A DNA stretch of 5,672 nt from an uncultured Clostridiaceae bacterium (lineage in GTDB: Bacteria; Bacillota; Clostridia; Lachnospirales; Lachnospiraceae), in assembly GCA_947175375.1 (NCBI GenBank), contig CAMWMT010000204.1, forward strand, positions 1 to 5,672, in the 5' to 3' direction. Below are positions 1-5,031 of the stretch, piece by piece (position 1 is the stretch's first letter; every line of letters begins with the position of its first letter). Under the pieces are notes generated by a model that made no database searches, was not told where the DNA came from, and saw nothing but the letters and a program-made list of their open reading frames with translations. The translations under genes were made by a program, and so were the position numbers.

Positions 1-65
1 CGATACACTCCATACGAGCGCTTATCATACAGCCGGGGCTGAGTTTCCCGACAGCTCCCACTCAT
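1..65 (-). CDS. Partial reading frame after clpP, product unknown
   Basis: An ATG at 65..63 follows the clpP stop codon (68..66) with no gap, and its frame stays open for 21 codons to the window edge. The visible N-terminus begins MSGSCRETQPRLYDKRSYG, which is polar and basic with no signal peptide or membrane segment. I do not recognise the family. No strong ribosome binding site lies in the last clpP codons, so translation would depend on coupling to clpP termination. The stop-start abutment fits a third gene of the araC-type/clpP operon. With only 21 codons visible it could be chance: a competing ATG at 69..67 closes after 14 codons. Confidence 0.4.
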   Translation of the reverse strand, partial: MSGSCRETQPRLYDKRSYGVY

Positions 66-656
66 TCATCGTTCGTCAATCATCTTGTCGATCAGTCCAA
101 ACTCCAGCGCTTCCGCAGCAGACAAATAATGATCTCTTTCTGTAGCTGCTTCTATTTCTGATATCGTCCTCCCTGTATTTTCCGCCAATATCCGATTTAA
201 TCTTTTTTTGCTGTGTTGGATATGGTCAGACATAATTTTTATATCTGTCGCCTGCCCATGGATACCATTTCCATGAATTGCAGGCTGATGTATCATGATC
301 TCCGCATTTGGCAACGCCATGCGTTTTCCCTTTGCCCCTCCGGCAAGCAGGAACGCCCCAAAACTTGCTGCTAATCCCAGGCAGATCGTGGAAACATCAC
401 ACTTTATATACTGCATGGTATCATAAACCGCAAACCCTGCTGATACAGAACCTCCCGGACTGTTTATATAAAACTGGATGTCCTTTTTCGGATCCTGTGC
501 TTCCAGAAAGAGTAACTGAGCAATGATCAGGCTCGCCGAATGATCGCTGACTTCTTCACCCAAAAATATGATCCTGTCTGAAAGAAGCCGGGAATAGATA
601 TCATAGCTTCTCTCTCCTCTGCCTGCCTGCTCCACCACATAAGGTATGAAACTCAT
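66..656 (-). CDS. clpP: ATP-dependent Clp protease proteolytic subunit (ClpP), probably an accessory paralogue
   Basis: This is a 196-residue ClpP serine peptidase, a cytoplasmic barrel-forming subunit that degrades proteins fed to it by Clp AAA+ unfoldases. Seen in the sequence are the N-terminal RGERSYDIYSRLL (13-25), the YINSPGGS strand-turn (63-70), the nucleophile Ser98 in LAASFGAFL, His123 in MIHQP, and the Asp175 of ATERD, so the catalytic triad is complete. The length is normal for the family. The handle region just after His123 is three residues longer than the usual HQPLGGAQGQ pattern. The start at 656 is chosen because AAAGGAGG lies 12 bases upstream and homology to ClpP begins here; the open frame extends upstream only as a shadow of the regulator gene. 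Its ATG overlaps the regulator's TGA (ATGA), implying translational coupling. There is no tig, clpX or other Clp ATPase gene in the window, unlike the common clpP setting, so a second, specialised ClpP is likely but unproven. Confidence 0.95.
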   Translation of the reverse strand: MSFIPYVVEQAGRGERSYDIYSRLLSDRIIFLGEEVSDHSASLIIAQLLFLEAQDPKKDIQFYINSPGGSVSAGFAVYDTMQYIKCDVSTICLGLAASFGAFLLAGGAKGKRMALPNAEIMIHQPAIHGNGIHGQATDIKIMSDHIQHSKKRLNRILAENTGRTISEIEAATERDHYLSAAEALEFGLIDKMIDER

Positions 657-1063
657 GCCGCGATCCTGCCTCCTTTCAATCCAAATAAAAACATAGCAGA
701 TTCTATTCCCATAGAAATCCTGCCCTGCTTTGAAATGAATATCCCTGCCCGTCTGTATTCCTGTGGGGTACAGGCATAGATACACCGAAAAGCCTGTGTA
801 AACGCCTGCTGAGAACCATAACCCGCTTCAAAGGCAATCTCAACGATGGGCCGATCCGTTTCTGCCAGTTTTCTGGCTGCTTCATCAAGCCTTCGCCCCT
901 GGATATACTTATACAATGTCGCACCTGTATTTTCTTTAAACGTTCTTGCTATATAAAATTTTGAATAGTTGAACTCTTTTGCTATTTTCTCCAATGACAG
1001 TTCTTTGTCTAAATTATCCTCAATGTACAGAAGTATTCTTTTTGTTATTGAAGGATCTCTCAT
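653..1063 (-). CDS. AraC/XylS-type transcriptional regulator, DNA-binding domain only
   Basis: This 136-residue protein is almost entirely an AraC-type DNA-binding domain with two helix-turn-helix motifs. The first is around residues 22-43 (LSLEKIAKEFNYSKFYIART). The second is around 71-93 (PIVEIAFEAGYGSQQAFTQ), followed by the family's TPQEYRR signature (99-105). There is no N-terminal ligand-binding domain, so its architecture is that of SoxS/MarA-like regulators, whose activity is set by their abundance. A tail of about 30 residues (106-136) follows the domain and is encoded over the clpP ribosome binding site. The start at 1063 is preferred because GGAGAGGAG lies 7 bases upstream. An ATG 17 codons further out (1114) is possible but falls at the predicted -35 box. 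The stop codon overlaps the clpP start. It probably regulates its own operon and perhaps others; the inducing signal is not visible. Confidence 0.9.
   Translation of the reverse strand: MRDPSITKRILLYIEDNLDKELSLEKIAKEFNYSKFYIARTFKENTGATLYKYIQGRRLDEAARKLAETDRPIVEIAFEAGYGSQQAFTQAFRCIYACTPQEYRRAGIFISKQGRISMGIESAMFLFGLKGGRIAA
669..676 (-). promoter_or_regulatory. Ribosome binding site of clpP inside the regulator gene
   Basis: AAAGGAGG on the minus strand, 12 bases before the clpP ATG, is a near-perfect anti-Shine-Dalgarno match and fixes the ClpP start at 656. It lies within the last codons of the upstream AraC-type gene, so ribosomes finishing that gene pass over it. Confidence 0.8.
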
Positions 1064-1090
1064 GCTGATGCTCCTCTCCGTTTTTGAGAT

Positions 1091-1119
1091 ATTATAGCAT
1101 TCCGCATTCCGCATGTCTT
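1091..1119 (-). promoter_or_regulatory. Predicted promoter of the AraC-type/clpP operon
   Basis: On the minus strand AAGACA (-35, 4 of 6 consensus, 1119..1114) and a perfect TATAAT (-10, 1096..1091) are separated by exactly 17 bases. Transcription would start near 1084, giving a leader of about 20 bases before the ATG at 1063. The spacer is filled by a 7-bp tandem repeat, which may serve as a regulator site. Confidence 0.65.
1097..1114 (-). repeat. 7-bp tandem repeat in the promoter spacer
   Basis: On the minus strand the unit ATGCGGA is repeated twice and followed by ATGC, about 2.6 copies without a mismatch. The repeat fills the -35/-10 spacer of the AraC-type/clpP promoter. AraC-family proteins read direct repeats, so autoregulatory binding is possible. 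Gain or loss of one unit would shift the spacer from 17 to 24 or 10 bases and should abolish promoter activity. Confidence 0.75.
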
Positions 1120-1120
1120 A

Positions 1121-1143
1121 ATAAAAATTGCCCCATCAGGGCA
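1121..1143 (-). terminator. Weak intrinsic terminator-like hairpin between divergent promoters
   Basis: Read on the minus strand, TGCCC and GGGCA form a 5-bp stem around the loop TGATG, followed by ATTTTTAT. The shape is that of an intrinsic terminator, but the stem is short. No minus-strand gene lies upstream to be terminated. It may block stray antisense transcription entering the operon promoter, or it may be chance. Confidence 0.25.
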
Positions 1144-1195
1144 GTTCCAACACGATACTTGCTATCATCTGTATAAACCTTCAGTCACTTTATGC

Positions 1196-1224
1196 TTGAA
1201 ACAGAATGTGTCTCCATATATAAT
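1196..1224 (+). promoter_or_regulatory. Predicted strong promoter of the AAA-ATPase/nuclease-like gene
   Basis: TTGAAA (-35, 5 of 6) and TATAAT (-10, 6 of 6) are separated by exactly 17 bases. The expected start point is near 1231, leaving an approximately 20-base leader that is little more than the ribosome binding site. This gives the 569-residue gene its own transcription unit, divergent from the AraC-type/clpP operon. Confidence 0.75.
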
Positions 1225-1237
1225 TGAGAAAAAGAAA

Positions 1238-1243
1238 AGGAGG
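1238..1243 (+). promoter_or_regulatory. Ribosome binding site fixing a TTG start
   Basis: AGGAGG, extended on both sides by matching purines, stands 8 bases before the TTG at 1252. The spacing is ideal, and no in-frame ATG exists until residue 30, well into the conserved domain. The TTG is therefore taken as the true start. Confidence 0.8.
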
Positions 1244-1251
1244 AGCGAGTC

Positions 1252-2961
1252 TTGAAATCTGTTGTAAAACTCCCCATCGGAATTGAAGATTTTCAGGAAA
1301 TCCGTACCGAAGGCTTTTACTATGTAGATAAAACAGGAATGATCACCGAACTTCTCAATAACTGGGGGAAAGTAAATCTCTTTACCCGTCCCAGGCGGTT
1401 CGGCAAATCCCTGAATATGAACATGCTCAAATACTTCTTTTCTTATGGCTGTGATCCGGAATTGTTTGACGGGCTTGCCATATCCAAAGAAACAGAACTC
1501 TGTGAAAAATACATGGGAAAATTTCCGGTAATCTCTATCACGTTGAAGGATGTGGAGTCCAGAAACTATGAGGGCGCCCTGGCCATGCTGTGCGCTGTGA
1601 TCCGAAACGAAGCCCGGCGGTTCCAGTTCCTTCTGGAAAGCAGCCTGCTTACTGATAAGGAAAAAGAAGATTACGAGTATCTGACCCGGCGGTTCCCGGA
1701 GGAAGAACAAAATCTCTCTACATCAGAAGAGAGGATCAAAGGAAGCTTTCTGCTTCTGTCCCAGCTTCTCTGCAAATACTATGGGCAGAAAGCAATCCTT
1801 CTCATAGATGAGTATGATGTGCCTTTAGATAAGGCTCAGCAGTATGGATATTATGACGAGATGGTCACTCTGATCCGCGGACTGTTCGGACAGGCATTAA
1901 AGACCAACAGCAGTCTTTTCTTTGCTGTGCTGACCGGCTGCCTCCGAATTGCAAAGGAGAGTATCTTCACCGGACTGAATAACTTTAATGTCATGTCCAT
2001 CACAAATATCCAGTTTGATGAATCTTTTGGTTTTTCCGATACTGAAATAAAGTCTATGCTGGAATATTATGATCTGGAAGATAAATATGAACTGATCAAA
2101 GAATGGTATGATGGTTATCGTTTTGGAAATGCAGATGTATACTGTCCCTGGGATGTGATCAATTATGTGAATCGGCTTCGATTTGATCCGGATGCAGACC
2201 CGGAGGCTTTCTGGATCAATTCCAGCGGCAACACTATCATCCGAACCCTCCTTCAAAAAGCAACAGAACAGACTATGGATGATCTGGACCAACTGGTAAA
2301 CGGTCTGTCGGTCACGAAAAAGATCAACGAAGAACTGACTTACCAGGAACTGTATGACAGTATAGACAATCTGTGGAGCGTTCTCTTCGCCACAGGCTAT
2401 CTGACCAAACGAAAGAAAACCGCTCCAAATACCTATGACTTTGTAATTCCCAATCTAGAAATCCGCATGATCTTTACAGAACAGATTCTTTACTGGTTTC
2501 AGGAAGAGGCAAGAAAAGACACTCCCACCCTGGATGCTTTCTGTGAGGCATTCCTCACTGGAGATACCGCCGGGATTGAACAGCTGTTCAATGCCTACCT
2601 GAAGCAAACCATCAGTATCCGTGATACTTTTGTACGAAAGGCGAAAAAAGAAAACTTTTACCATGGTATCCTGCTTGGGCTTTTGAGCCACCGGGAGGAC
2701 TGGATCCTTCGCTCCAGTGCAGAATTTGGTGAAGGCTATAGCGACATCCTGATAAAGATGAAATCCATCTCCACAGGAATCGTAATTGAGATCAAATATT
2801 CTGAAAGCCGGAACCTGGAGACAGCCTGTCAGTATGCGCTGGAGCAGATCGAAGAAAAAAACTATGCAAAACGACTTATTGAGGATGAAATGACAACCAT
2901 CTTAAAATATGGGATTGCCTGCCGCAAAAACACTTGTATGGTGCGAATGACCACAGCATAG
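1252..2961 (+). CDS. AAA-ATPase-like protein with C-terminal PD-(D/E)XK nuclease-like domain
   Basis: This 569-residue protein belongs to the AAA-ATPase_like (PF09820) plus PDDEXK_9 (PF08011) family, common in multiple copies in gut Clostridia and Bacteroidetes; its biological role is not established. The N-terminal part begins with the family's LPIGIEDF (7-14) and YYVDKT (23-28). A Walker A-like RPRRFGKS follows at 46-53, without the first glycine of the classical P-loop, as is normal here. Walker B is LLIDEYD at 183-189, and an LTGCLRIAKESIFTGLNN segment lies at 227-244. The WYDGYRFG motif is at 285-292. The C-terminal domain has Asp498 (GYSD) and Glu513-x-Lys515 (VIEIK), followed by QIEEKNYAKRL (532-542) and KYGIACRK (552-559), so the nuclease-like core residues are present. 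No frameshift or internal stop is seen, and both domains reach their usual ends. It has its own promoter and a TTG start. DNA cleavage is inferred from fold only. Confidence 0.93.
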   Translation: MKSVVKLPIGIEDFQEIRTEGFYYVDKTGMITELLNNWGKVNLFTRPRRFGKSLNMNMLKYFFSYGCDPELFDGLAISKETELCEKYMGKFPVISITLKDVESRNYEGALAMLCAVIRNEARRFQFLLESSLLTDKEKEDYEYLTRRFPEEEQNLSTSEERIKGSFLLLSQLLCKYYGQKAILLIDEYDVPLDKAQQYGYYDEMVTLIRGLFGQALKTNSSLFFAVLTGCLRIAKESIFTGLNNFNVMSITNIQFDESFGFSDTEIKSMLEYYDLEDKYELIKEWYDGYRFGNADVYCPWDVINYVNRLRFDPDADPEAFWINSSGNTIIRTLLQKATEQTMDDLDQLVNGLSVTKKINEELTYQELYDSIDNLWSVLFATGYLTKRKKTAPNTYDFVIPNLEIRMIFTEQILYWFQEEARKDTPTLDAFCEAFLTGDTAGIEQLFNAYLKQTISIRDTFVRKAKKENFYHGILLGLLSHREDWILRSSAEFGEGYSDILIKMKSISTGIVIEIKYSESRNLETACQYALEQIEEKNYAKRLIEDEMTTILKYGIACRKNTCMVRMTTA

Positions 2962-2966
2962 ACTGT

Positions 2967-3050
2967 GGGGGTGTTGCAAAATGCTCTTTGTCCGTGTGTT
3001 CAGTACTTGTATAAAATGAATCAGACAAGATTACATTTTGCAACCCCCCC
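2967..3050. repeat. 84-bp inverted-repeat element, possible MITE or convergent-gene hairpin
   Basis: The 17-base arm at 2967-2983 (GGGGGTGTTGCAAAATG) is matched by the reverse complement of 3034-3050 with a single mismatch. Inside, TTTGTC (2987-2992) can pair with GACAAG (3024-3029), so the whole segment can fold into a long imperfect hairpin. It fills nearly all the gap between the stop codons of the convergent nuclease-like and acetyltransferase genes. The TGTTGCAAA core resembles terminal repeats of IS6-family elements. I see no adjacent target-site duplication; ACTGT occurs on both sides (2962-2966 and 3056-3060) but does not abut the right arm. Neither strand has a convincing T-tract after the stem, so a terminator role is possible but weak. 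Confidence 0.6.
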
Positions 3051-3062
3051 ATTTTACTGTTA

Positions 3063-3536
3063 TTAAAGCTTGCACAGCATAATATATTCTTCCTCATTTT
3101 CATCAACAATTTCAAAGCCAACATTCTTATACATCTTTACTGCATAATTGGCTTTCTGAACGGCTAATGACGTTTGTTTATATCCGTTCTTTTTTAATGC
3201 TTGTAACATGTTCTGCATCAGCGCAGTACCAATGCCACGATTTCTATAATCTTTGTAAAGAGAAATGGCAAGGGAAGGCGTTTCATCATCTATATGGCCA
3301 TAGTCATTCATAATGCGGGCCCATACCGCACCAACAATCTTATGGTTGACCTCTGCCACCAGACCCATGTCCCCTTTTTTCTTTCCAAAGCCAGCTATAT
3401 ATACCTGTAATTCTGGCCTGTGTATGATATCTCTTGACGGTTCTGTAACACCCTCGGGAATGTATATAGCTTCGTACAAAAAATCCTCCAGGACTTTGTA
3501 CTCTGACCTGTGTATCTCTCTGATCTTGTAATCCAT
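3063..3536 (-). CDS. GNAT-family N-acetyltransferase (downstream member of a pair)
   Basis: This 157-residue protein is a single-domain GNAT acetyltransferase, transferring an acetyl group from acetyl-CoA to an amine; the substrate cannot be read from the sequence. The acetyl-CoA loop is visible as RNRGIG at 98-103 (R-x-x-G-x-G) after the strand SLAISLY (88-94). The C-terminal GNAT helix-strand has Asn130, Tyr136 and the GF of YKNVGF (136-141). The length is usual for the fold and no transmembrane segment is present. GGGAGG lies 5 bases before the ATG, entirely within the 18-base gap to the upstream acetyltransferase gene, so the two are almost certainly co-transcribed. The gene ends convergently with the nuclease-like gene. 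It is unlike its neighbour in sequence, so the pair is not a recent tandem duplication. Confidence 0.9.
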   Translation of the reverse strand: MDYKIREIHRSEYKVLEDFLYEAIYIPEGVTEPSRDIIHRPELQVYIAGFGKKKGDMGLVAEVNHKIVGAVWARIMNDYGHIDDETPSLAISLYKDYRNRGIGTALMQNMLQALKKNGYKQTSLAVQKANYAVKMYKNVGFEIVDENEEEYIMLCKL

Positions 3537-3554
3537 GAAAACCTCCCGTTACTT

Positions 3555-4067
3555 TTATACATCCGTTTTCAATAAGGAATACATCTTCATGTCAATCACT
3601 TTACCATTCTTTACAGCGTTACTTCTCAATGTACCTTCATATTGAAATCCTGCTTTTTCAAGCACACGGCAGGAGGCTGTATTGTATGCAAACGGCTCCG
3701 CGTAAATACGGAGGATATCGCTTTTATCAAAAACATATTCGCAGATCTGTTTTACTGCTTCCGTCATGATTCCTTTGCCCCAGTATTCTTCCGCTATGTA
3801 ATAGCCCAGCTCGGCAGTCTGCCTGTGTATGTTGCCCTGGCGAAAAACGCCAATGCTTCCTATTACTTTCCCGTCTGCTACGACAGCAAAGGCAAAAGTT
3901 TCATTTTCATCCGCAGAAAGCATCGCAGAGATAAAATCCGCTCCGTCCTGCTCGGTATACGGATATGGCAGCCCGTCCCTGAGATTGTCCTGTATTTTTC
4001 TGTTTGAAAGCGCCGCTGCCAAATCCGGCGCATCTGATAAAGTCCATTTTCTTATTTTGCAGGTCAT
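3555..4067 (-). CDS. GNAT-family N-acetyltransferase, RimJ/RimL-like
   Basis: This 170-residue protein has the layout of the Acetyltransf_3 (RimJ/RimL-like) GNAT group, whose known members acetylate protein N-termini, ribosomal proteins or small amines. Visible motifs are the N-terminal TLSDAPDLAAALSN (9-22), the strand VIGSIGVF (68-75), and AELGYYIAEEYWGKGIMTEA (85-104) with the acetyl-CoA-binding GKG at 97-99. The closing NTASCRVLEKAGFQYEG runs from 129 to 145. The start is supported by AGGAGAAGG, with AGGAG 9 bases upstream. A good minus-strand promoter at 4220-4248 precedes it, giving a leader of about 145 bases with a palindrome. It is the first gene of the two-gene acetyltransferase unit. 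The RimJ/RimL likeness does not prove ribosomal protein acetylation; resistance or metabolic roles are equally open. Confidence 0.9.
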   Translation of the reverse strand: MTCKIRKWTLSDAPDLAAALSNRKIQDNLRDGLPYPYTEQDGADFISAMLSADENETFAFAVVADGKVIGSIGVFRQGNIHRQTAELGYYIAEEYWGKGIMTEAVKQICEYVFDKSDILRIYAEPFAYNTASCRVLEKAGFQYEGTLRSNAVKNGKVIDMKMYSLLKTDV

Positions 4068-4109
4068 ATTTTCCTTCTCCTCTGGTAAACTCTGTTTTAT
4101 AGCTGCTTT

Positions 4110-4226
4110 TCATTCTGCTGCCAAAGCCTTTCCTTTCCTTATCCGCTCCATTACTTCGTCAACGGGCTGAGGTTGTCGACACAGTGTGTCGACAATCTCA
4201 AGAAATTTTCTGTAATCCCAGTATAC
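4110..4226 (-). other. 38-codon open frame without a start, possible gene remnant
   Basis: On the minus strand a frame stays open from just after a stop (4229..4227) to a TGA at 4112..4110. It reads like the tail of a protein: it contains RKFLEIVDTL and then PVDEVMERIRKGKALAAE, a plausible amphipathic C-terminal helix. It has no ATG, GTG or TTG at its beginning; the only in-frame ATG leaves 13 codons. The predicted acetyltransferase promoter overlaps its 5' end, so most of it would be leader RNA. It may be a decayed gene end, part of a dispersed intergenic repeat, or chance. Confidence 0.3.
4168..4200. repeat. 33-bp near-perfect palindrome in the acetyltransferase leader
   Basis: Arms of 15 bases (4168-4182 and 4186-4200) around a 3-base centre differ at one position. 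The core on the plus strand is TTGTCGACAC-AGT-GTGTCGACAA. In minus-strand RNA the mismatched position is A opposite C, so one internal mismatch remains. Neither strand has a T-tract after it, so it is not a simple intrinsic terminator. It begins about 13 bases into the predicted leader of the acetyltransferase transcript. It could be an operator, an mRNA-stabilising 5' hairpin, or a REP-type dispersed palindrome. Confidence 0.75.
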
Positions 4227-4248
4227 TCAACTATCAAAACAATATCAA
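4220..4248 (-). promoter_or_regulatory. Predicted promoter of the acetyltransferase pair
   Basis: On the minus strand TTGATA (-35, 4248..4243, 5 of 6) and TATACT (-10, 4225..4220, 5 of 6) are separated by exactly 17 bases. The start would be near 4213, giving a leader of about 145 bases before the ATG at 4067. The -35 box lies inside the left arm of a dyad shared with the divergent two-component promoter. Confidence 0.65.
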
Positions 4249-4279
4249 CTCAAACATTTCTGAATCAAAGTGGATATTG
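4240..4279. promoter_or_regulatory. Dyad bridging two divergent promoters, candidate operator
   Basis: CAATATCAACT at 4240-4250 and AGTGGATATTG at 4269-4279 are inverted copies matching at 10 of 11 positions, 18 bases apart. The left arm contains the -35 box of the acetyltransferase promoter, and the right arm overlaps the first three bases of the -35 box of the response-regulator promoter. A protein dimer or a phosphorylated regulator pair bound here would touch both promoters. The adjacent response regulator is an obvious candidate, but OmpR-type proteins usually read direct repeats, so another factor is possible. Confidence 0.45.
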
Positions 4280-4305
4280 AGCTATAAAAGCAGCTGTGTT
4301 AATAT
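4277..4305 (+). promoter_or_regulatory. Predicted promoter of the two-component operon
   Basis: TTGAGC (-35, 4 of 6) and TAATAT (-10, 4 of 6) stand exactly 17 bases apart, with a start expected near 4312. The match is weaker than that of the other promoters in the window, which fits a promoter that needs activation, for example by the response regulator it drives. The leader is about 40 bases. Confidence 0.45.
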
Positions 4306-4350
4306 GGGGCAAAGAGTACTTTAGCATACAGGAAAGGCATTGGAATAAAC

Positions 4351-5028
4351 ATGCAGATACGGAAAATTTTATTGATAGAGGATGATCCTGACGTTGTATT
4401 GACACTGACAGATTATTTAACAGCGGAGGGATATCAACTGGACAGTGCTTCCGGACAAAAAATGGCTCTGGATAAGCTACAGGACGAACATTTTGATCTA
4501 GTTTTGCTTGACATTTCGCTGTCAGACGGAAATGGATTTGCTGTCTGTTCTGCAATAAAACAGCAAGGGAACATACCTGTCATTTTTCTGACTGCTATGG
4601 ATGATGAGTACAGTGTAGTAACAGGTCTGGATATGGGCGGAGATGATTATATCAGTAAACCTTTCAGACCAAGAGAATTATTATCCCGAATCAACAGCGT
4701 ATTGCGCAGAACGGGAAACCAGCAGAAAATATTGTGCTGCGGGGATATCAAAGTGGATATGGAGAAGGCACTGGTCTTAAAAGACGGACAGGAGGTCTGC
4801 CTGTCTGCTCTGGAATACAGACTTCTTCTGGTCTTTTTGCAAAATCAGGGAATCGTCCTGTCCCGCAGGAGACTGCTGGAATTAATCTGGGATGTGACGG
4901 GAGAATTTATCAACGATAATACGCTGACTGTTTATATAAAGAGACTTCGGGATAAAATCGAAACCAATCCGCAGAAACCTGAGATTTTGCGGACAGTTCG
5001 CGGACTTGGCTATAAGGCAGGTGATTAG
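4351..5028 (+). CDS. OmpR/PhoB-family response regulator
   Basis: This 225-residue cytoplasmic DNA-binding regulator has a receiver domain (about 3-118) followed by a winged-helix Trans_Reg_C domain (about 128-224). The phosphorylation site is complete: acidic Asp11 and Asp12 in IEDDPD, phospho-acceptor Asp54 in LVLLDISL, Thr81 in FLTAMDD and Lys103 in ISKPFRPREL. The winged helix shows LSALEYRLLLVFLQNQG (151-167), the recognition-helix region NDNTLTVYIKRLRDKI (188-203) and the final hairpin RTVRGLGYKA (214-223). The start is clear from the family N-terminus. The ribosome binding site AGGAAAGG lies 13 bases upstream, rather far, so translation may be modest. The kinase gene follows after 3 bases. 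By family precedent such pairs often regulate an adjacent ABC transporter for cell-envelope stress or antimicrobial peptides, which would lie beyond the right edge; this is inference. Confidence 0.95.
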   Translation: MQIRKILLIEDDPDVVLTLTDYLTAEGYQLDSASGQKMALDKLQDEHFDLVLLDISLSDGNGFAVCSAIKQQGNIPVIFLTAMDDEYSVVTGLDMGGDDYISKPFRPRELLSRINSVLRRTGNQQKILCCGDIKVDMEKALVLKDGQEVCLSALEYRLLLVFLQNQGIVLSRRRLLELIWDVTGEFINDNTLTVYIKRLRDKIETNPQKPEILRTVRGLGYKAGD

Positions 5029-5031
5029 AAA

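Noticed and set aside
16..56. Imperfect hairpin after clpP as an operon terminator
   Set aside because: The stem needs a bulge and a wobble pair and is not followed by a T-tract; a frame also continues through it.
657..785. Upstream extension of the clpP frame to an ATG at 785
   Set aside because: The extra 43 residues overlap the AraC-type gene in another frame and do not resemble ClpP; the ribosome binding site and family N-terminus place the start at 656.
1064..1114. Longer start for the AraC-type regulator at 1114
   Set aside because: The GGAGAGGAG site fits the ATG at 1063, and the longer form would begin inside the predicted promoter.
1165..1710. 181-codon minus-strand frame
   Set aside because: It lies antisense to the start of the AAA-ATPase-like gene, has a low-complexity Phe-rich translation and no ribosome binding site; a shadow frame.
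1897..2292. 131-codon minus-strand frame
   Set aside because: Antisense to the conserved middle of the AAA-ATPase-like gene, Ile-rich with no recognisable domain.
2951..2968. 6-bp hairpin CCACAG/CTGTGG over the stop codon of the AAA-ATPase-like gene as a terminator
   Set aside because: The stem is short, no T-tract follows, and it overlaps the stronger 84-bp inverted repeat.
3907..4113. 68-codon minus-strand frame overlapping the start of the second acetyltransferase
   Set aside because: It lacks a ribosome binding site and runs out of frame through the GNAT coding sequence.
3642..4170. Two plus-strand frames (121 and 113 codons) opposite the second acetyltransferase
   Set aside because: Both are antisense to a gene with clear GNAT motifs and show no domain of their own.
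4227..4250. Direct repeat TCAACT (4227-4232, 4245-4250) as an OmpR-type binding site
   Set aside because: The 18-base start-to-start spacing does not fit the usual 10-11 base period, and six bases in AT-rich DNA is weak evidence.
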